From the NCBI GenBank assembly GCA_024398845.1, contig JAKSIM010000017.1:1-51257 (forward strand): DNA of 51,257 nt, given 5' to 3'. This DNA is from Fibrobacter sp. Its GTDB lineage: Bacteria; Fibrobacterota; Fibrobacteria; Fibrobacterales; Fibrobacteraceae. Below are positions 31,008 to 40,603 of the stretch, piece by piece. The notes beneath the pieces are model-generated. The model did not search any database. It had not been told where the DNA came from and was given only the letters and a program-made list of their open reading frames with translations. The position numbers and the translations under genes are program-made. Numbering within the stretch: position 1 is the first letter of the stretch; each line of letters begins with the position of its first letter.

Positions 31008-34000
31008 ATGACAAAGTCTATTGATATTCGTGATGCGCATGAACACAATCTGCAGCATGTGAGTTTGAAGATTCCGCGCGATTCCATTGTGGTGGTGACG
31101 GGCGTTTCGGGTTCGGGCAAGTCCAGTCTTGCGTTTGACACGGTGTTCCAAGAGGGCCAACGACGTTTTGTGGAGTCCCTGTCGGCGTACGCGCGTCAGT
31201 TCATTGGCCGCATGAAACACCCCGACGTAGAAAGCGTGCGCGGTATTTCGCCCACGATTTCCATTGACCAGAAAACGGTGAACCGTAACCCGCGCAGTAC
31301 GGTGGGGACTGTTGTCGAGATTTTGGACCATTACCGCTTGTTGTTTGCCCGCCTCGGTGTGCCGCACTGCCCTGATTGTGGCCGAGTCATTGAAGCGCAG
31401 ACGGTAGACCAGATTGTAGATAACCTTTACGCGAGTGACGAAAACCGCCAGGTGACGGTGATGGCCCCGATTGTTCAGGAGCGCAAGGGTGAATACCGCA
31501 AGGAACTCGCTGAACTCAAGGAAAAGGGATTTGTACGTGCCCGCGTGGATGGCGTGATTTACCGATTGGAAGAAGTTCCTGCGCTGGTGCGATACGAAAA
31601 GCACACGATTGAGGCGGTGATTGACCGCATGGCGATTGAGCGCAAGAACATGAGCCGCTTGCGCGAAGCTTTGGAAGGGGCTTTGAAGTTGACCGATGGT
31701 AAACTCGTGAGTTTCTTGTTTGCCGCTTCGGAGACTGCGTCTGGAAAGGGGCGTGCCGAGGAGTATCGGTTGCAGGGTACCCAACTCGCTTGCCCCAAGT
31801 GCGGCATTTCGATTCCGGAACTTGAACCGCGCTTCTTTAGTTTTAACGACCCCAAGGGGCGTTGCCCGACGTGCCTTGGCCTGGGTGAAAGTTGCAAGTT
31901 TGATATTGACCTTGTGGTTCCTGACAAGAACTTGTCCATAAAGGAAGGCTGCTTTGCTCCGCAAAAGAAGGATGACGGTTGCGTTATCTTTAGCGATTTT
32001 GGTTGGAGAAACCTCCGCACGATTGCAAACGAGATGAAGTGCAGTTTGGACACGCCCTGGTACAAGCTGACCGACAAGCAACGTCACGCCTTTTTGTACG
32101 GCACTCCGAGCGAATCGGAGACGGGCGTGATTTCGGTGATGCAAGGCCTGTGGGACATGTGGCACATTTTTCACTTCCGCAAGTACATGCAGATTACGGA
32201 TTGCCCGGAATGTAAGGGTACGCGCGTAAACCGCATTGCAAATGCGGTGACGTTCCATGGCGTAAATATTACCGAGATGACGGAATGGTCCGTAGAAAAA
32301 TCGGTAGAGTTCTTTGACAACCTGAAGCTTACGCCTCGTGAAGAGCGTATTGGCAAGGAAATTTTTAAGGAAATTCGCGGGCGCTTGAGTTTTTTGAAGG
32401 CTGTGGGGCTTGGGTACTTGAACATTAGCCGCAAAGCTTCTACGCTTAGCGGTGGCGAAGCGCAGCGCATTCGCTTGGCGAGTGCCGTCGGGGCGGGTCT
32501 TCAGGGCGTGCTCTACATTATGGACGAGCCCAGCATTGGGCTTCATCCGCGCGATAACGACAAGCTGCTCGGGATGCTGGAACATTTGCGTGCGCAGGGC
32601 AACAGTCTTGTGATTGTGGAACACGACGAAGATACGATGCGTCACGCGGACTACATTGTGGATGTGGGCCCGGGGGCCGGCGTGGAAGGCGGTCGTGTGA
32701 TTGCCGCGGGTACGGTGGACGAACTCGAAAAGAATAAAGCTTCGCTTACGGGGGCGTACTTGAGTGGACGCAAGGCGATTGAAGTGCCTGCGGTTCGCAA
32801 GAAGATTGACAAGAATACGCCCAAGCTAAAGATTTGCGGTGCTGCCGAAAATAACTTAAAGAATATTGATGTGGAAATTCCGCTGGATGGAGCCTTCACT
32901 GTGGTGACGGGTGTTTCGGGTAGTGGCAAGAGTACGCTCGTTAATCAGATTTTGCGCCGTGAATTGGCCCGCGTGTTTTATAATGCGGAGGAGCCGGTCG
33001 GTAAATTTGACCATCTGGAAGGACTCGATAACATCGACAAGGTGATTGAGATTGACCAGACGCCGATTGGCCGCACGCCGCGCAGCAACCCGGCGACGTA
33101 CACCAAGATTTGGGACGATATTCGCGATTTGTTTGGAAACCTGCCCGAGAGCAAGGTGCGCGGCTACACCAAGAGTCGTTTTAGCTTTAATGTGAAGGGC
33201 GGTCGTTGCGATGCCTGCGAAGGCGCTGGCGTAAAGATTGTGGACATGCATATTTTGCCGAGCGTGCAGGTGACTTGCGATGTTTGCGATGGCAAGCGCT
33301 TTAACGATGCGACCCGCGAGATTTACTTTAAGGGCAAAAATATTTCTGAAGTGCTCGATATGAGCATCAGCGAGGCAAGCGAGTTCTTTAAGGACTTGCC
33401 GAAGATTGCGGAGCCTTTGAAGTTGCTCGAAGAAGTGGGCCTTGGCTATTTGCGCCTGGGGCAGCCTTCGACAACGCTCAGCGGCGGTGAAGCTCAGCGC
33501 GTGAAAATCGCTTCGGAACTGCGTCGTCCGGGCACGGGCAAAACATTGTACTTGCTTGATGAACCAACGACGGGGTTGCATTTTGAAGATATTCGCCGCT
33601 TGCTAGAATGCCTGAACCGCTTGCGCAGTCTTGGCAATAGCGTTGTGGTAATTGAACACAACCTCGATGTAATTAAGTGCGCGGATTGGATTATTGACTT
33701 GGGACCGGATGCGGGCGAACGCGGCGGTCGCATTGTGGCGACGGGTTCGCCGGAGCAAATTGCCCGCTCTAAAAAGAGTGAGACCGGACGTTATTTGTTG
33801 CCGATGCTTGCCAAAAAGCATGGCGAAAATAAACAGTTCGACAGAACCCTCAAAGCAGGCGAGGCGTACTCGCTAGACATTGAAGTTCATGGCGCGCGTA
33901 AGCACAACCTGAAGAATATTGATGTGACCATCCCGCGGCACAAACTGACGGTGATTACGGGCGTCTCGGGTTCTGGCAAATCGAGTCTTGCGTTCCACAC

Positions 34001-36269
34001 GCTCTTTAGCGAAGGGCAGCGCCGCTTTGTAGAAACGCTCAGCACTTACGCTAGGCGATTCCTGGGAAGGCCCGACCGTGGGAGCATTGATTCCATTACG
34101 GGCCTTGCGCCGGCGATTGCGATTGACCAGAAGAGTGCGTCCAAGAGCCCGCGCAGTACGGTCGCGACGCTTACCGAAATTTACGATTACTTCCGCATTT
34201 TGTGGGCTCGCGTCGGGACCCCGCACTGCTTGCATTGCGGGAAGCCCGTGGCTTCGTACAGCGCGGGCGACCTCATGCAATATGCGTTTGACGCTCATGC
34301 CGAGAAGATGGTTACGGTTCTCGCCCCCTTCGAAGTGAAGGACGTTCTAAAGCTTTCGCAGATTCTTGTGGACAAGGGTTACCGCAAGGTGTACTTTGGC
34401 GGGAAACTCGTGGAATTGCCGCTCCCGAAGGTGCCTACTCGTGAAAAGCAGGTGTTTGCGGTTGTAGACCAAGTGATGGTTCGAGAAGCGAACCGCGCCC
34501 GCTTGGTCGAAGCGTTTGAACGTGGTTACCGCGATGGAAACGGTATTTTGTATGTGGAAGACGAAGCAGGAAAGCGTTTAGCCTGTTCCGAAAAGCCCGG
34601 CTGCGCCAAGTGCGGCTGGTATATGGATAGCGTGCTTAACCCGCGTCACTTCAGTTTCAACACGCATTGGGGCGCCTGCGATACTTGTCTTGGCCTCGGG
34701 CATTTTAAGGATGGTTCTGTTTGCCCCGATTGCCATGGTGAACGTTTGAAGCCTGAATATTTGGCGGTCCGCATTTGCGGTAAGAACATCATGGACGTGA
34801 ACCACATGAGTATTGACGAAGCTCGCGACTGGTTCGCAAACATCGATTTGATGTCTGATTCCAAGAAGATTGTCGCGGATCCGCTATTGCGAGAAATCCT
34901 TGGCCGCTTGGACTTTTTAAAGAGCGTTGGGCTAGGTTACATTGGTCTCGACCGCGCGGGCGACACGCTCAGCGGTGGCGAATCGCAGCGCATTCGCCTT
35001 GCAAGCCAAATCGGAAGTGGTCTTGAGGGCGTCCTTTACGTTTTGGACGAACCGACGGTCGGCCTTCACGAAAGTGATACCGCGAAACTTCTGGATTCGC
35101 TGTACCGCCTGCGCGACCTCGGCAATACGCTGGTCGTCGTCGAGCACGATATGAACATGATGCGGGCCGCGGACCACATTATTGACATGGGGCCCGCTGC
35201 GGGTGAGTTCGGCGGGGAGGTTGTCGCCGAGGGTTCTCCCGAATTGCTTTCTAAACCGTATGCTTTGCAGCAGTTCCCGCGTAGTGAAACGGTCAAGTAC
35301 CTCACGAGCTCCATCCCGATGGCGAACGAGATTTCGGCTAACGCCATTACGGAAGATACGCCTTTCTACGAATTCAAGAACCTGAATAAGAACAACCTTA
35401 AAAATTTGTCTGTAAAATTCCCGAAAGGGGCCGTGAGCGTTGTGTGCGGAGTTTCGGGCAGTGGCAAGAGTTCGCTCGTGATGGACGAAATCCTTCCGGC
35501 GCTCCAAAAGAAGTTCCAGGCGCGTGGTCGCAAAAAGCAGAGCGGAGAAGTGTTGTATGTGGACCAGAGTCCGATTTCGGGTACGCCGCGCAGCACGCCC
35601 GCGAGCTACACCGGCGTTTTTGACGACATCCGCAAACTGTTTAGCAAGCTGGAGCAGTCCAAGGTCAAGGGCTTTGACTACGGCAGGTTTAGTTATAACC
35701 TGGCTCGTGGCCGCTGCGCTGCTTGTGAAGGTCGCGGCGCCGTCGCTGTTGAAATGCACTTTCTCTCGGATATTTGGGAACCGTGCGAAGTATGCGGTGG
35801 CAAGCGCTACAATCAAGAAACGCTGACTGTGACTTTCAAGGGCAAGAACATTGCCGATGTTCTCGACATGCGCATCGCCGAAGCCTGTGTGTTCTTCAAG
35901 GACCAGCCCAAGATTTTGCCGAAACTTGAAATCCTGCGCGATGTGGGGCTCGGCTACCTTCGCCTGGGGCAACCAGTGACGACCATGAGCGGCGGCGAAA
36001 ACCAGCGCCTGAAACTTGCTGCAGAACTTTCGAAGCGCAGTTCTGGCGAAATGGTCTACCTGCTCGATGAACCGACCACCGGTCTCCACCTCAAGGATAT
36101 CCAAATGCTTTGGAACCTTTTGCGCAGACTTTCGGCCCGTGGTGATACCGTCATTGTCATCGAACACCACCCCGATATCATCCGTTTGGCCGATTGGAAG
36201 GTCGAATTGGGGCCTGTTGGAGGCTCGAAGGGCGGTTATTTGCTCCAAATGGGGCAAAATCGGCTCTAA
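31008..36269 (+). CDS. uvrA: Tandem-duplicated UvrA excinuclease subunit
   Basis: 1753 residues, almost twice the usual 940 of the DNA-damage recognition ATPase. It is two UvrA units in one chain. Unit one (about 1-955) is canonical: GVSGSGKSSLAFDT, CPDCGR zinc site, UvrB-binding region with ERKGEYRKEL, LSGGEAQRIRLASAV, then the second NBD GVSGSGKSTLVNQ, GGRCDACEGAGV and LSGGEAQRVKIASEL. Unit two (from about 960, HGARKHNLKNIDVTIPR) again has GVSGSGKS, CDTCLGLG, LSGGESQRIRL, a fourth GVSGSGKS, GRCAACEGRG and MSGGENQRLKL. In unit two the UvrB-binding region is rewritten and lacks KGEYRK. Four intact Walker A motifs suggest a pseudo-dimer. Confidence 0.95.
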   Translation: MTKSIDIRDAHEHNLQHVSLKIPRDSIVVVTGVSGSGKSSLAFDTVFQEGQRRFVESLSAYARQFIGRMKHPDVESVRGISPTISIDQKTVNRNPRSTVGTVVEILDHYRLLFARLGVPHCPDCGRVIEAQTVDQIVDNLYASDENRQVTVMAPIVQERKGEYRKELAELKEKGFVRARVDGVIYRLEEVPALVRYEKHTIEAVIDRMAIERKNMSRLREALEGALKLTDGKLVSFLFAASETASGKGRAEEYRLQGTQLACPKCGISIPELEPRFFSFNDPKGRCPTCLGLGESCKFDIDLVVPDKNLSIKEGCFAPQKKDDGCVIFSDFGWRNLRTIANEMKCSLDTPWYKLTDKQRHAFLYGTPSESETGVISVMQGLWDMWHIFHFRKYMQITDCPECKGTRVNRIANAVTFHGVNITEMTEWSVEKSVEFFDNLKLTPREERIGKEIFKEIRGRLSFLKAVGLGYLNISRKASTLSGGEAQRIRLASAVGAGLQGVLYIMDEPSIGLHPRDNDKLLGMLEHLRAQGNSLVIVEHDEDTMRHADYIVDVGPGAGVEGGRVIAAGTVDELEKNKASLTGAYLSGRKAIEVPAVRKKIDKNTPKLKICGAAENNLKNIDVEIPLDGAFTVVTGVSGSGKSTLVNQILRRELARVFYNAEEPVGKFDHLEGLDNIDKVIEIDQTPIGRTPRSNPATYTKIWDDIRDLFGNLPESKVRGYTKSRFSFNVKGGRCDACEGAGVKIVDMHILPSVQVTCDVCDGKRFNDATREIYFKGKNISEVLDMSISEASEFFKDLPKIAEPLKLLEEVGLGYLRLGQPSTTLSGGEAQRVKIASELRRPGTGKTLYLLDEPTTGLHFEDIRRLLECLNRLRSLGNSVVVIEHNLDVIKCADWIIDLGPDAGERGGRIVATGSPEQIARSKKSETGRYLLPMLAKKHGENKQFDRTLKAGEAYSLDIEVHGARKHNLKNIDVTIPRHKLTVITGVSGSGKSSLAFHTLFSEGQRRFVETLSTYARRFLGRPDRGSIDSITGLAPAIAIDQKSASKSPRSTVATLTEIYDYFRILWARVGTPHCLHCGKPVASYSAGDLMQYAFDAHAEKMVTVLAPFEVKDVLKLSQILVDKGYRKVYFGGKLVELPLPKVPTREKQVFAVVDQVMVREANRARLVEAFERGYRDGNGILYVEDEAGKRLACSEKPGCAKCGWYMDSVLNPRHFSFNTHWGACDTCLGLGHFKDGSVCPDCHGERLKPEYLAVRICGKNIMDVNHMSIDEARDWFANIDLMSDSKKIVADPLLREILGRLDFLKSVGLGYIGLDRAGDTLSGGESQRIRLASQIGSGLEGVLYVLDEPTVGLHESDTAKLLDSLYRLRDLGNTLVVVEHDMNMMRAADHIIDMGPAAGEFGGEVVAEGSPELLSKPYALQQFPRSETVKYLTSSIPMANEISANAITEDTPFYEFKNLNKNNLKNLSVKFPKGAVSVVCGVSGSGKSSLVMDEILPALQKKFQARGRKKQSGEVLYVDQSPISGTPRSTPASYTGVFDDIRKLFSKLEQSKVKGFDYGRFSYNLARGRCAACEGRGAVAVEMHFLSDIWEPCEVCGGKRYNQETLTVTFKGKNIADVLDMRIAEACVFFKDQPKILPKLEILRDVGLGYLRLGQPVTTMSGGENQRLKLAAELSKRSSGEMVYLLDEPTTGLHLKDIQMLWNLLRRLSARGDTVIVIEHHPDIIRLADWKVELGPVGGSKGGYLLQMGQNRL

Positions 36270-36333
36270 GTTGGTTGTATTTTTTTTACAAAAAGGTTAT
36301 TATTTATTTGTATTTAAGATGACAGGAGTCGTT

Positions 36334-38553
36334 ATGTCATTTATTCGTGTTTTACCAATTTTGTTGCTTTTGCCTATTTTGGCCATGGCCGATGATGACA
36401 AAAACTTCAAAATTCAGCCGCAACAGTTCAAGCAGGGAACTGTCGTTCAGCCTGTGGCCAATACCGCGGTTGAATTAGCCAAGGGCATTGCGGTTTCCGA
36501 GAATCCGACATTCCCTCTGAAGCAGAATACGATTTACTGGCGTCACAAGGTGTCTCCCAAGGAATACCAGTGGATTTCTGGCAATGTAGCAATAGAAAAT
36601 TTTGCGAAACTTCATGCTTTTAACTTGAAGGACAACTTCTTTAAACCTTCCGAAGTCGCCAAGATGCGTTTTTATGGTTCCCAAAATGCCAAGGCGTTTC
36701 AGGATGAACCGGACCTTTATTTTGACCGCGAGTACATTTATTCACCGCGCATTTCTAAACTCTTTTTTGTAAAGAATGGCCACTGGCAGACGCTAAAGGA
36801 ATCGACTCTTCCTGGCGTTATTAAATTCTCTTCTGATAACGAAAACGCCTCTTTTTCTGGAAGCAAGGGTGTTGTGAATAGCAAACAGCTGTTCCCGGTA
36901 GCGCCCGGTGCTTATTCCTTTGTTTTTACGGCTCCTGATTGCTACCCTTACGCCGATATTGGCGTCGTGGAGTCTGGTAAGGCCTATGTCTTTAAAACGG
37001 CTTTTACTCCGTACGAAATTGATACGACAAAAAAGGCTCCGGTTTCGGTAATTCCCGCAGATGTGGTTGCCGCGCAGTCTTTGGAAGAACTTGAAATTGT
37101 CAATGATAAGTTCTTTATGGAATTGAATGCCGCGATGGATACGTTGAATGTGAAATCGTTCGAAAGTGTTTATCCTCCGATAGTTGCGGCATCTACGATT
37201 GGCTTGATGGACGATGATAGCGCTTACGTGGAATATGTCGCCCGTTACAAGAACAAAAAGGATGAGGCTCTAAAGATTTGGATTAGGTCACAGATCGGCG
37301 ATGTTTCTGCTTTGGACAAGCAGATACGTTCCAAGCTTGATAGTTTGGAAGCGCTTCCGCTTCGCGGTTCCATGATGCCTGCTGTTGTTACTCCGACATT
37401 TGATACCGATTCGGGAGCTTTGGTTCCGCGTGTGGTTTCTATTGATTTGAAGTTTGGCGAAGACAATGGCCGTTTTGATTTTGGCTGGAAGGGCGTTGTT
37501 CCTGGGGTTGACATGGATCGCCTGTATGTTTGGTTGCATGAGCGTACTCCCGATGTTCAAGTCCACTTGAACTTGCAGAACAACAAGCCGGTCTGGATTT
37601 ATAAGGATGGTCTTGTGGTGGCACGTCATCAGTACCGCTTTATTCAGATTGAATTCCACGTAAGAGATAGCGTTTATGTAGGCGAGGGTAATTTTGTTTT
37701 GCCGAACTACATTTACGAACAACCTGAAGTGCAGGCTTGGCTCTCCACTCCGATTACTGCGGAACCTCCTCAAAAAGATACAACAGAGGCAGATGCTGTA
37801 GTTGACTCTGCAATTGTAGGTCCAATGCCCGATATCGAAGACTTGATACCTGCCATGCGTGTTATTCGTGATAAGGTCCACGGTACGGTAGCTTTGCTTG
37901 ATTCAGGTTCTTTCCGCTATATGGGACGTGTGGTGTCAATGTCTCCGTTTGCCATTATGACAACGGAAGTGACGCAGAAGTTCTTTGCTCAGACGATGAA
38001 CTCTATGGATTCTACTAAGAGGATAAAGGACCGTTCCAAGTTTGCCGATCCAGAAAAGCCTGTTCATAATATTACTTGGGATGACGCACGTGCTGTTTGC
38101 CAAGCTCTGGGTGGTGATTTGCCGAGCGAAGCCCAATGGGAATTTGCCGCTCGCGCCTCCAATAACGAAGGTTTCCCCTGGGCGAACGATTCTGTGTCGA
38201 ATCCGGACGTTTATGCCGTGTACAGGGCGAATTCCTACGACAAGGGAAGCAAATCGGGCGAGTATGGTCCGCACAAAGTTGCTTCTAAAAAGCCCAATGC
38301 TTGGGGCATTTACGACATGGCTGGTAACGTTGCGGAATGGACTCGCGACAAGTACTTTATGTTCTCCTTCGTAGTGGAATCTTCAAACCCGACAGGAGCC
38401 ATGTTTGGCTATAGCAAGGTTTTCAAGGGCGGTTCCTGGAAGGATAAGGAAAAGCGTTTGAACGCTACGTATCGTGACGATGAGGATCCGCGTTACTGGT
38501 CCGAAACCATGGGCTTCCGTTGTGTTTATCCTAGAGAAATTATCAAGGAATAG
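36334..38553 (+). CDS. Exported protein with C-terminal SUMF1 (formylglycine-enzyme-like) domain
   Basis: 739 residues from ATG 36334, set by AGGAG 6 nt upstream; an ATG 15 nt earlier lacks one. Signal peptide MSFIRVLPILLLLPILAMA. The first 500 or so residues are unrecognised, partly beta-rich. A Thr/Asp/Val-rich linker (about 485-505) precedes the SUMF1 domain (about 515-739): FAIMTTEVTQKFFAQTM, PVHNITWDDARAVCQALGGD, LPSEAQWEFAARAS, GIYDMAGNVAEWTRDKYF, VFKGGSWKDKEKRLN and MGFRCVYP. I see no FGE-type pair of catalytic cysteines, so it is more likely a binding or scaffold version. It ends 2 nt before the next gene. Confidence 0.82.
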   Translation: MSFIRVLPILLLLPILAMADDDKNFKIQPQQFKQGTVVQPVANTAVELAKGIAVSENPTFPLKQNTIYWRHKVSPKEYQWISGNVAIENFAKLHAFNLKDNFFKPSEVAKMRFYGSQNAKAFQDEPDLYFDREYIYSPRISKLFFVKNGHWQTLKESTLPGVIKFSSDNENASFSGSKGVVNSKQLFPVAPGAYSFVFTAPDCYPYADIGVVESGKAYVFKTAFTPYEIDTTKKAPVSVIPADVVAAQSLEELEIVNDKFFMELNAAMDTLNVKSFESVYPPIVAASTIGLMDDDSAYVEYVARYKNKKDEALKIWIRSQIGDVSALDKQIRSKLDSLEALPLRGSMMPAVVTPTFDTDSGALVPRVVSIDLKFGEDNGRFDFGWKGVVPGVDMDRLYVWLHERTPDVQVHLNLQNNKPVWIYKDGLVVARHQYRFIQIEFHVRDSVYVGEGNFVLPNYIYEQPEVQAWLSTPITAEPPQKDTTEADAVVDSAIVGPMPDIEDLIPAMRVIRDKVHGTVALLDSGSFRYMGRVVSMSPFAIMTTEVTQKFFAQTMNSMDSTKRIKDRSKFADPEKPVHNITWDDARAVCQALGGDLPSEAQWEFAARASNNEGFPWANDSVSNPDVYAVYRANSYDKGSKSGEYGPHKVASKKPNAWGIYDMAGNVAEWTRDKYFMFSFVVESSNPTGAMFGYSKVFKGGSWKDKEKRLNATYRDDEDPRYWSETMGFRCVYPREIIKE

Positions 38554-38555
38554 TA

Positions 38556-39134
38556 GTGAACTCACATTTTAAATTTTTTCAAAAGTTTATTGCAGCGCCG
38601 TATTTACTTGCTCTTTTGGGTTTGCTGCTCCCGATGTTTAACATTTCTTGCGCCGAACAGGTGATTGCTGAACCGACTTTTTATGAACTCGCGAACGGCC
38701 TTGACCTGGAAACCGCTTTAAAGGAACCTGCGGCGGGCTATGTACAAAAGCTGTCGGAATCGAACCCAAAGGCTTTGGATCGCTATAGAGAAGTCATTCC
38801 GACGTTCCCCAAATTGCAGGAATTCCATTTCTTGTATGGTGTCGTTGGTGCTCTTGTTCTTGCCTCTATTTTTGCATGGCTTGCGCAGTTTGGCTACTAC
38901 GCTTCGCTGGGCTCCCTCCTCATGGGAATCCTTTCAATGGTTGCCATGTGGGCGTTTTTGGGGCAGGTGGCCAAAATATGTAACCAGATAGGAATGAATG
39001 TGCTTGCTGTTGAGCCGGCGACGGGTATTTACTGTGCAAGTTTCCTAATTCTCATTGGCACGGCGATGAATCTTGCTAGCATTATACGGCCGATTCTCAC
39101 GGAGTATAAGGCGAAAAAGGCTGCAAAAAAATAG
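38556..39134 (+). CDS. Four-helix membrane protein
   Basis: 192 residues starting at GTG 38556, with AAGGA 8 nt upstream in the end of the preceding gene. Hydrophobic segments: about 12-30 (PYLLALLGLLLPMFNISC), about 92-110 (LYGVVGALVLASIFAWLAQF), about 112-132 (ASLGSLLMGILSMVAMWAFL) and about 152-172 (YCASFLILIGTAMNLASII). The loop after helix one (about 31-88) is periplasmic or cytoplasmic and polar. No family recognised. Co-transcribed with the SUMF1 protein. A hairpin GCAGC-TTTT-GCTGC follows at 39138-39151. Confidence 0.7.
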   Translation: MNSHFKFFQKFIAAPYLLALLGLLLPMFNISCAEQVIAEPTFYELANGLDLETALKEPAAGYVQKLSESNPKALDRYREVIPTFPKLQEFHFLYGVVGALVLASIFAWLAQFGYYASLGSLLMGILSMVAMWAFLGQVAKICNQIGMNVLAVEPATGIYCASFLILIGTAMNLASIIRPILTEYKAKKAAKK

Positions 39135-39216
39135 AGCGCAGCTTTTGCTGCACTCCTATTGAATCTTAAAATTTTGTAAAAGTCAACGCCCGTGATGCTA
39201 TCGCGAGCGTTTTGTG

Positions 39217-40314
39217 TTACACGTTGAACAGGTAGTACATAATGTCGCCATCCTGTACCACGTATTCCTTGCCTTCGGTGCGGACGAGGCCCGCTTCCTT
39301 GGCGGCGTTCCAGCTGCCGTACTTGCGGAAGTCTTCAAAACTCAGGGTCTCGGCGCGGATGAAACCGCGTTCGAAGTCCGTGTGGATGACACCTGCGCAC
39401 TGCGGTGCTTTGTAGCCCGAGTGGAACGTCCAGGCGCGGCATTCCTTTTCGCCGGCGGTAAAGAATGTGCGGAGGCCGAGAATTTCGTATCCCTTGCGGA
39501 CGACGGAGTCAAGTCCAGATTCCTTCATGCCGAGTTCTTTCAAGAGTTCTGCCTTGTCCGCGGGTTCCATCTGGGAGAGTTCTTCTTCAATCTTTCCGCT
39601 AATTACGATGACGGCGTGGCCGTTCTTTTCTGCGTATTCCTTGAGCTTGTCCACGTAGGCGTTGCCGGTGAGAATGTCGTCTTCCTTGACGTTCGCGCAG
39701 TAGAAGAGCGGCTTTGCGGTGAGGAGGGCGAGGTCCTTGAGGATGCCTTCCATTTCGTCGCTGTCGTGCATTACGGTGCGGGCGGGCTTGCCTTCGCCGA
39801 GAGTCTTCTTCAGGAGCTCGCAAGCGGCGAGGCGGGCCTTGGCTTCGGCACTGCCAACGCGGGCGGCCTTGGTCTCGGTGGCGAGGCGCTTTTCGACGGT
39901 GTCGAGGTCCTTGAGCATCAATTCCATTTCGATGATTTCCACGTCGCGAATCGGGTCTACGGAACCGCTTACGTGTACGATGTTTTCGTCGTCAAAGCAG
40001 CGCACGACTTCCATGATGGCTTCGCATTCGCGAATGTGGGTGAGGAACTGGTTGCCGAGGCCTTCTCCTTGGGAAGCGCCTTTCACGAGACCTGCGATGT
40101 CCACGAATTCCGTAACGGCGGGAACAATGGACTTGGGATTATAAACTTTTACAAGTTCGTCCAGACGGCTATCGGGAACGCTCACCATGCCCACGTTCGG
40201 TTCAATCGTGCAGAACGGGTAGTTCGCGGCTTCAGCGCCTGCGTTTGTAATTGCGTTGAAAATGGTGCTTTTGCCTACGTTTGGGAGGCCTACGATACCG
40301 CATTTAAAACCCAT
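39217..40314 (-). CDS. ychF: Ribosome-binding ATPase YchF
   Basis: OBG-family P-loop protein that binds ribosomes and prefers ATP. 365 residues from ATG 40314 with GGAG 6 nt upstream. Motifs: GIVGLPNVGKSTIFNAIT, ANYPFCTIEPNVG, DIAGLVKGASQGEGLGNQFL, CANVKEDD in the NxxE-type position, then the TGS domain with FFTAGEKECRAWTFHSGYKA and IHTDFERGFIRAE. The stop lies 82 nt from the convergent membrane-protein gene; the gap holds two hairpins. Confidence 0.96.
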   Translation of the reverse strand: MGFKCGIVGLPNVGKSTIFNAITNAGAEAANYPFCTIEPNVGMVSVPDSRLDELVKVYNPKSIVPAVTEFVDIAGLVKGASQGEGLGNQFLTHIRECEAIMEVVRCFDDENIVHVSGSVDPIRDVEIIEMELMLKDLDTVEKRLATETKAARVGSAEAKARLAACELLKKTLGEGKPARTVMHDSDEMEGILKDLALLTAKPLFYCANVKEDDILTGNAYVDKLKEYAEKNGHAVIVISGKIEEELSQMEPADKAELLKELGMKESGLDSVVRKGYEILGLRTFFTAGEKECRAWTFHSGYKAPQCAGVIHTDFERGFIRAETLSFEDFRKYGSWNAAKEAGLVRTEGKEYVVQDGDIMYYLFNV

Positions 40315-40603
40315 GGTAATCTCCGTTTTTTGCGGGATTTCCCGCATTTATGTTTTCGGCCGTAAAGTTAGTTAAATCGTTAAATATTGGCAATTTCATA
40401 TACAATTTGTAAATGGTTTATTTTGTGTGAACTTCGCTGGTTGGTGTTTTTGAAGGTAATTTTTGGACAGCACCGAATTCGTGGTTGGGTTGGTGCAGTA
40501 ATGGTTGGTTAAAAAGGAGTACAATGTGCACCCTTCGGATGCTAAAATGACGTGTGGTGGCTCTACCATGCTGGTGACGGCTATGGGAGGAGGTTATGCA
40601 GCT

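Noticed and set aside
30903..36257. Long minus-strand open frames opposite uvrA (580 and 441 codons)
   Set aside because: Shadows of the uvrA duplication; the repeated motifs give the two frames similar artefactual strings.
36319..36334. Earlier ATG (36319) or much longer frame from 36016 for the SUMF1 protein
   Set aside because: The 36016 frame overlaps the uvrA end and delays the signal peptide; AGGAG sits between the two ATGs and points to 36334.
39135..39216. Small RNA between the membrane-protein gene and ychF
   Set aside because: Two hairpins (GCAGC-TTTT-GCTGC and an AACGC/GCGTT pair) fit convergent terminators better than an independent RNA; no promoter seen.
40315..40603. Small gene in the 289-bp gap between ychF and the esterase
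   Set aside because: No open frame with a start signal; only a possible -10 (TACAAT near 40400) for the esterase transcript and the AGGAGG before 40604.
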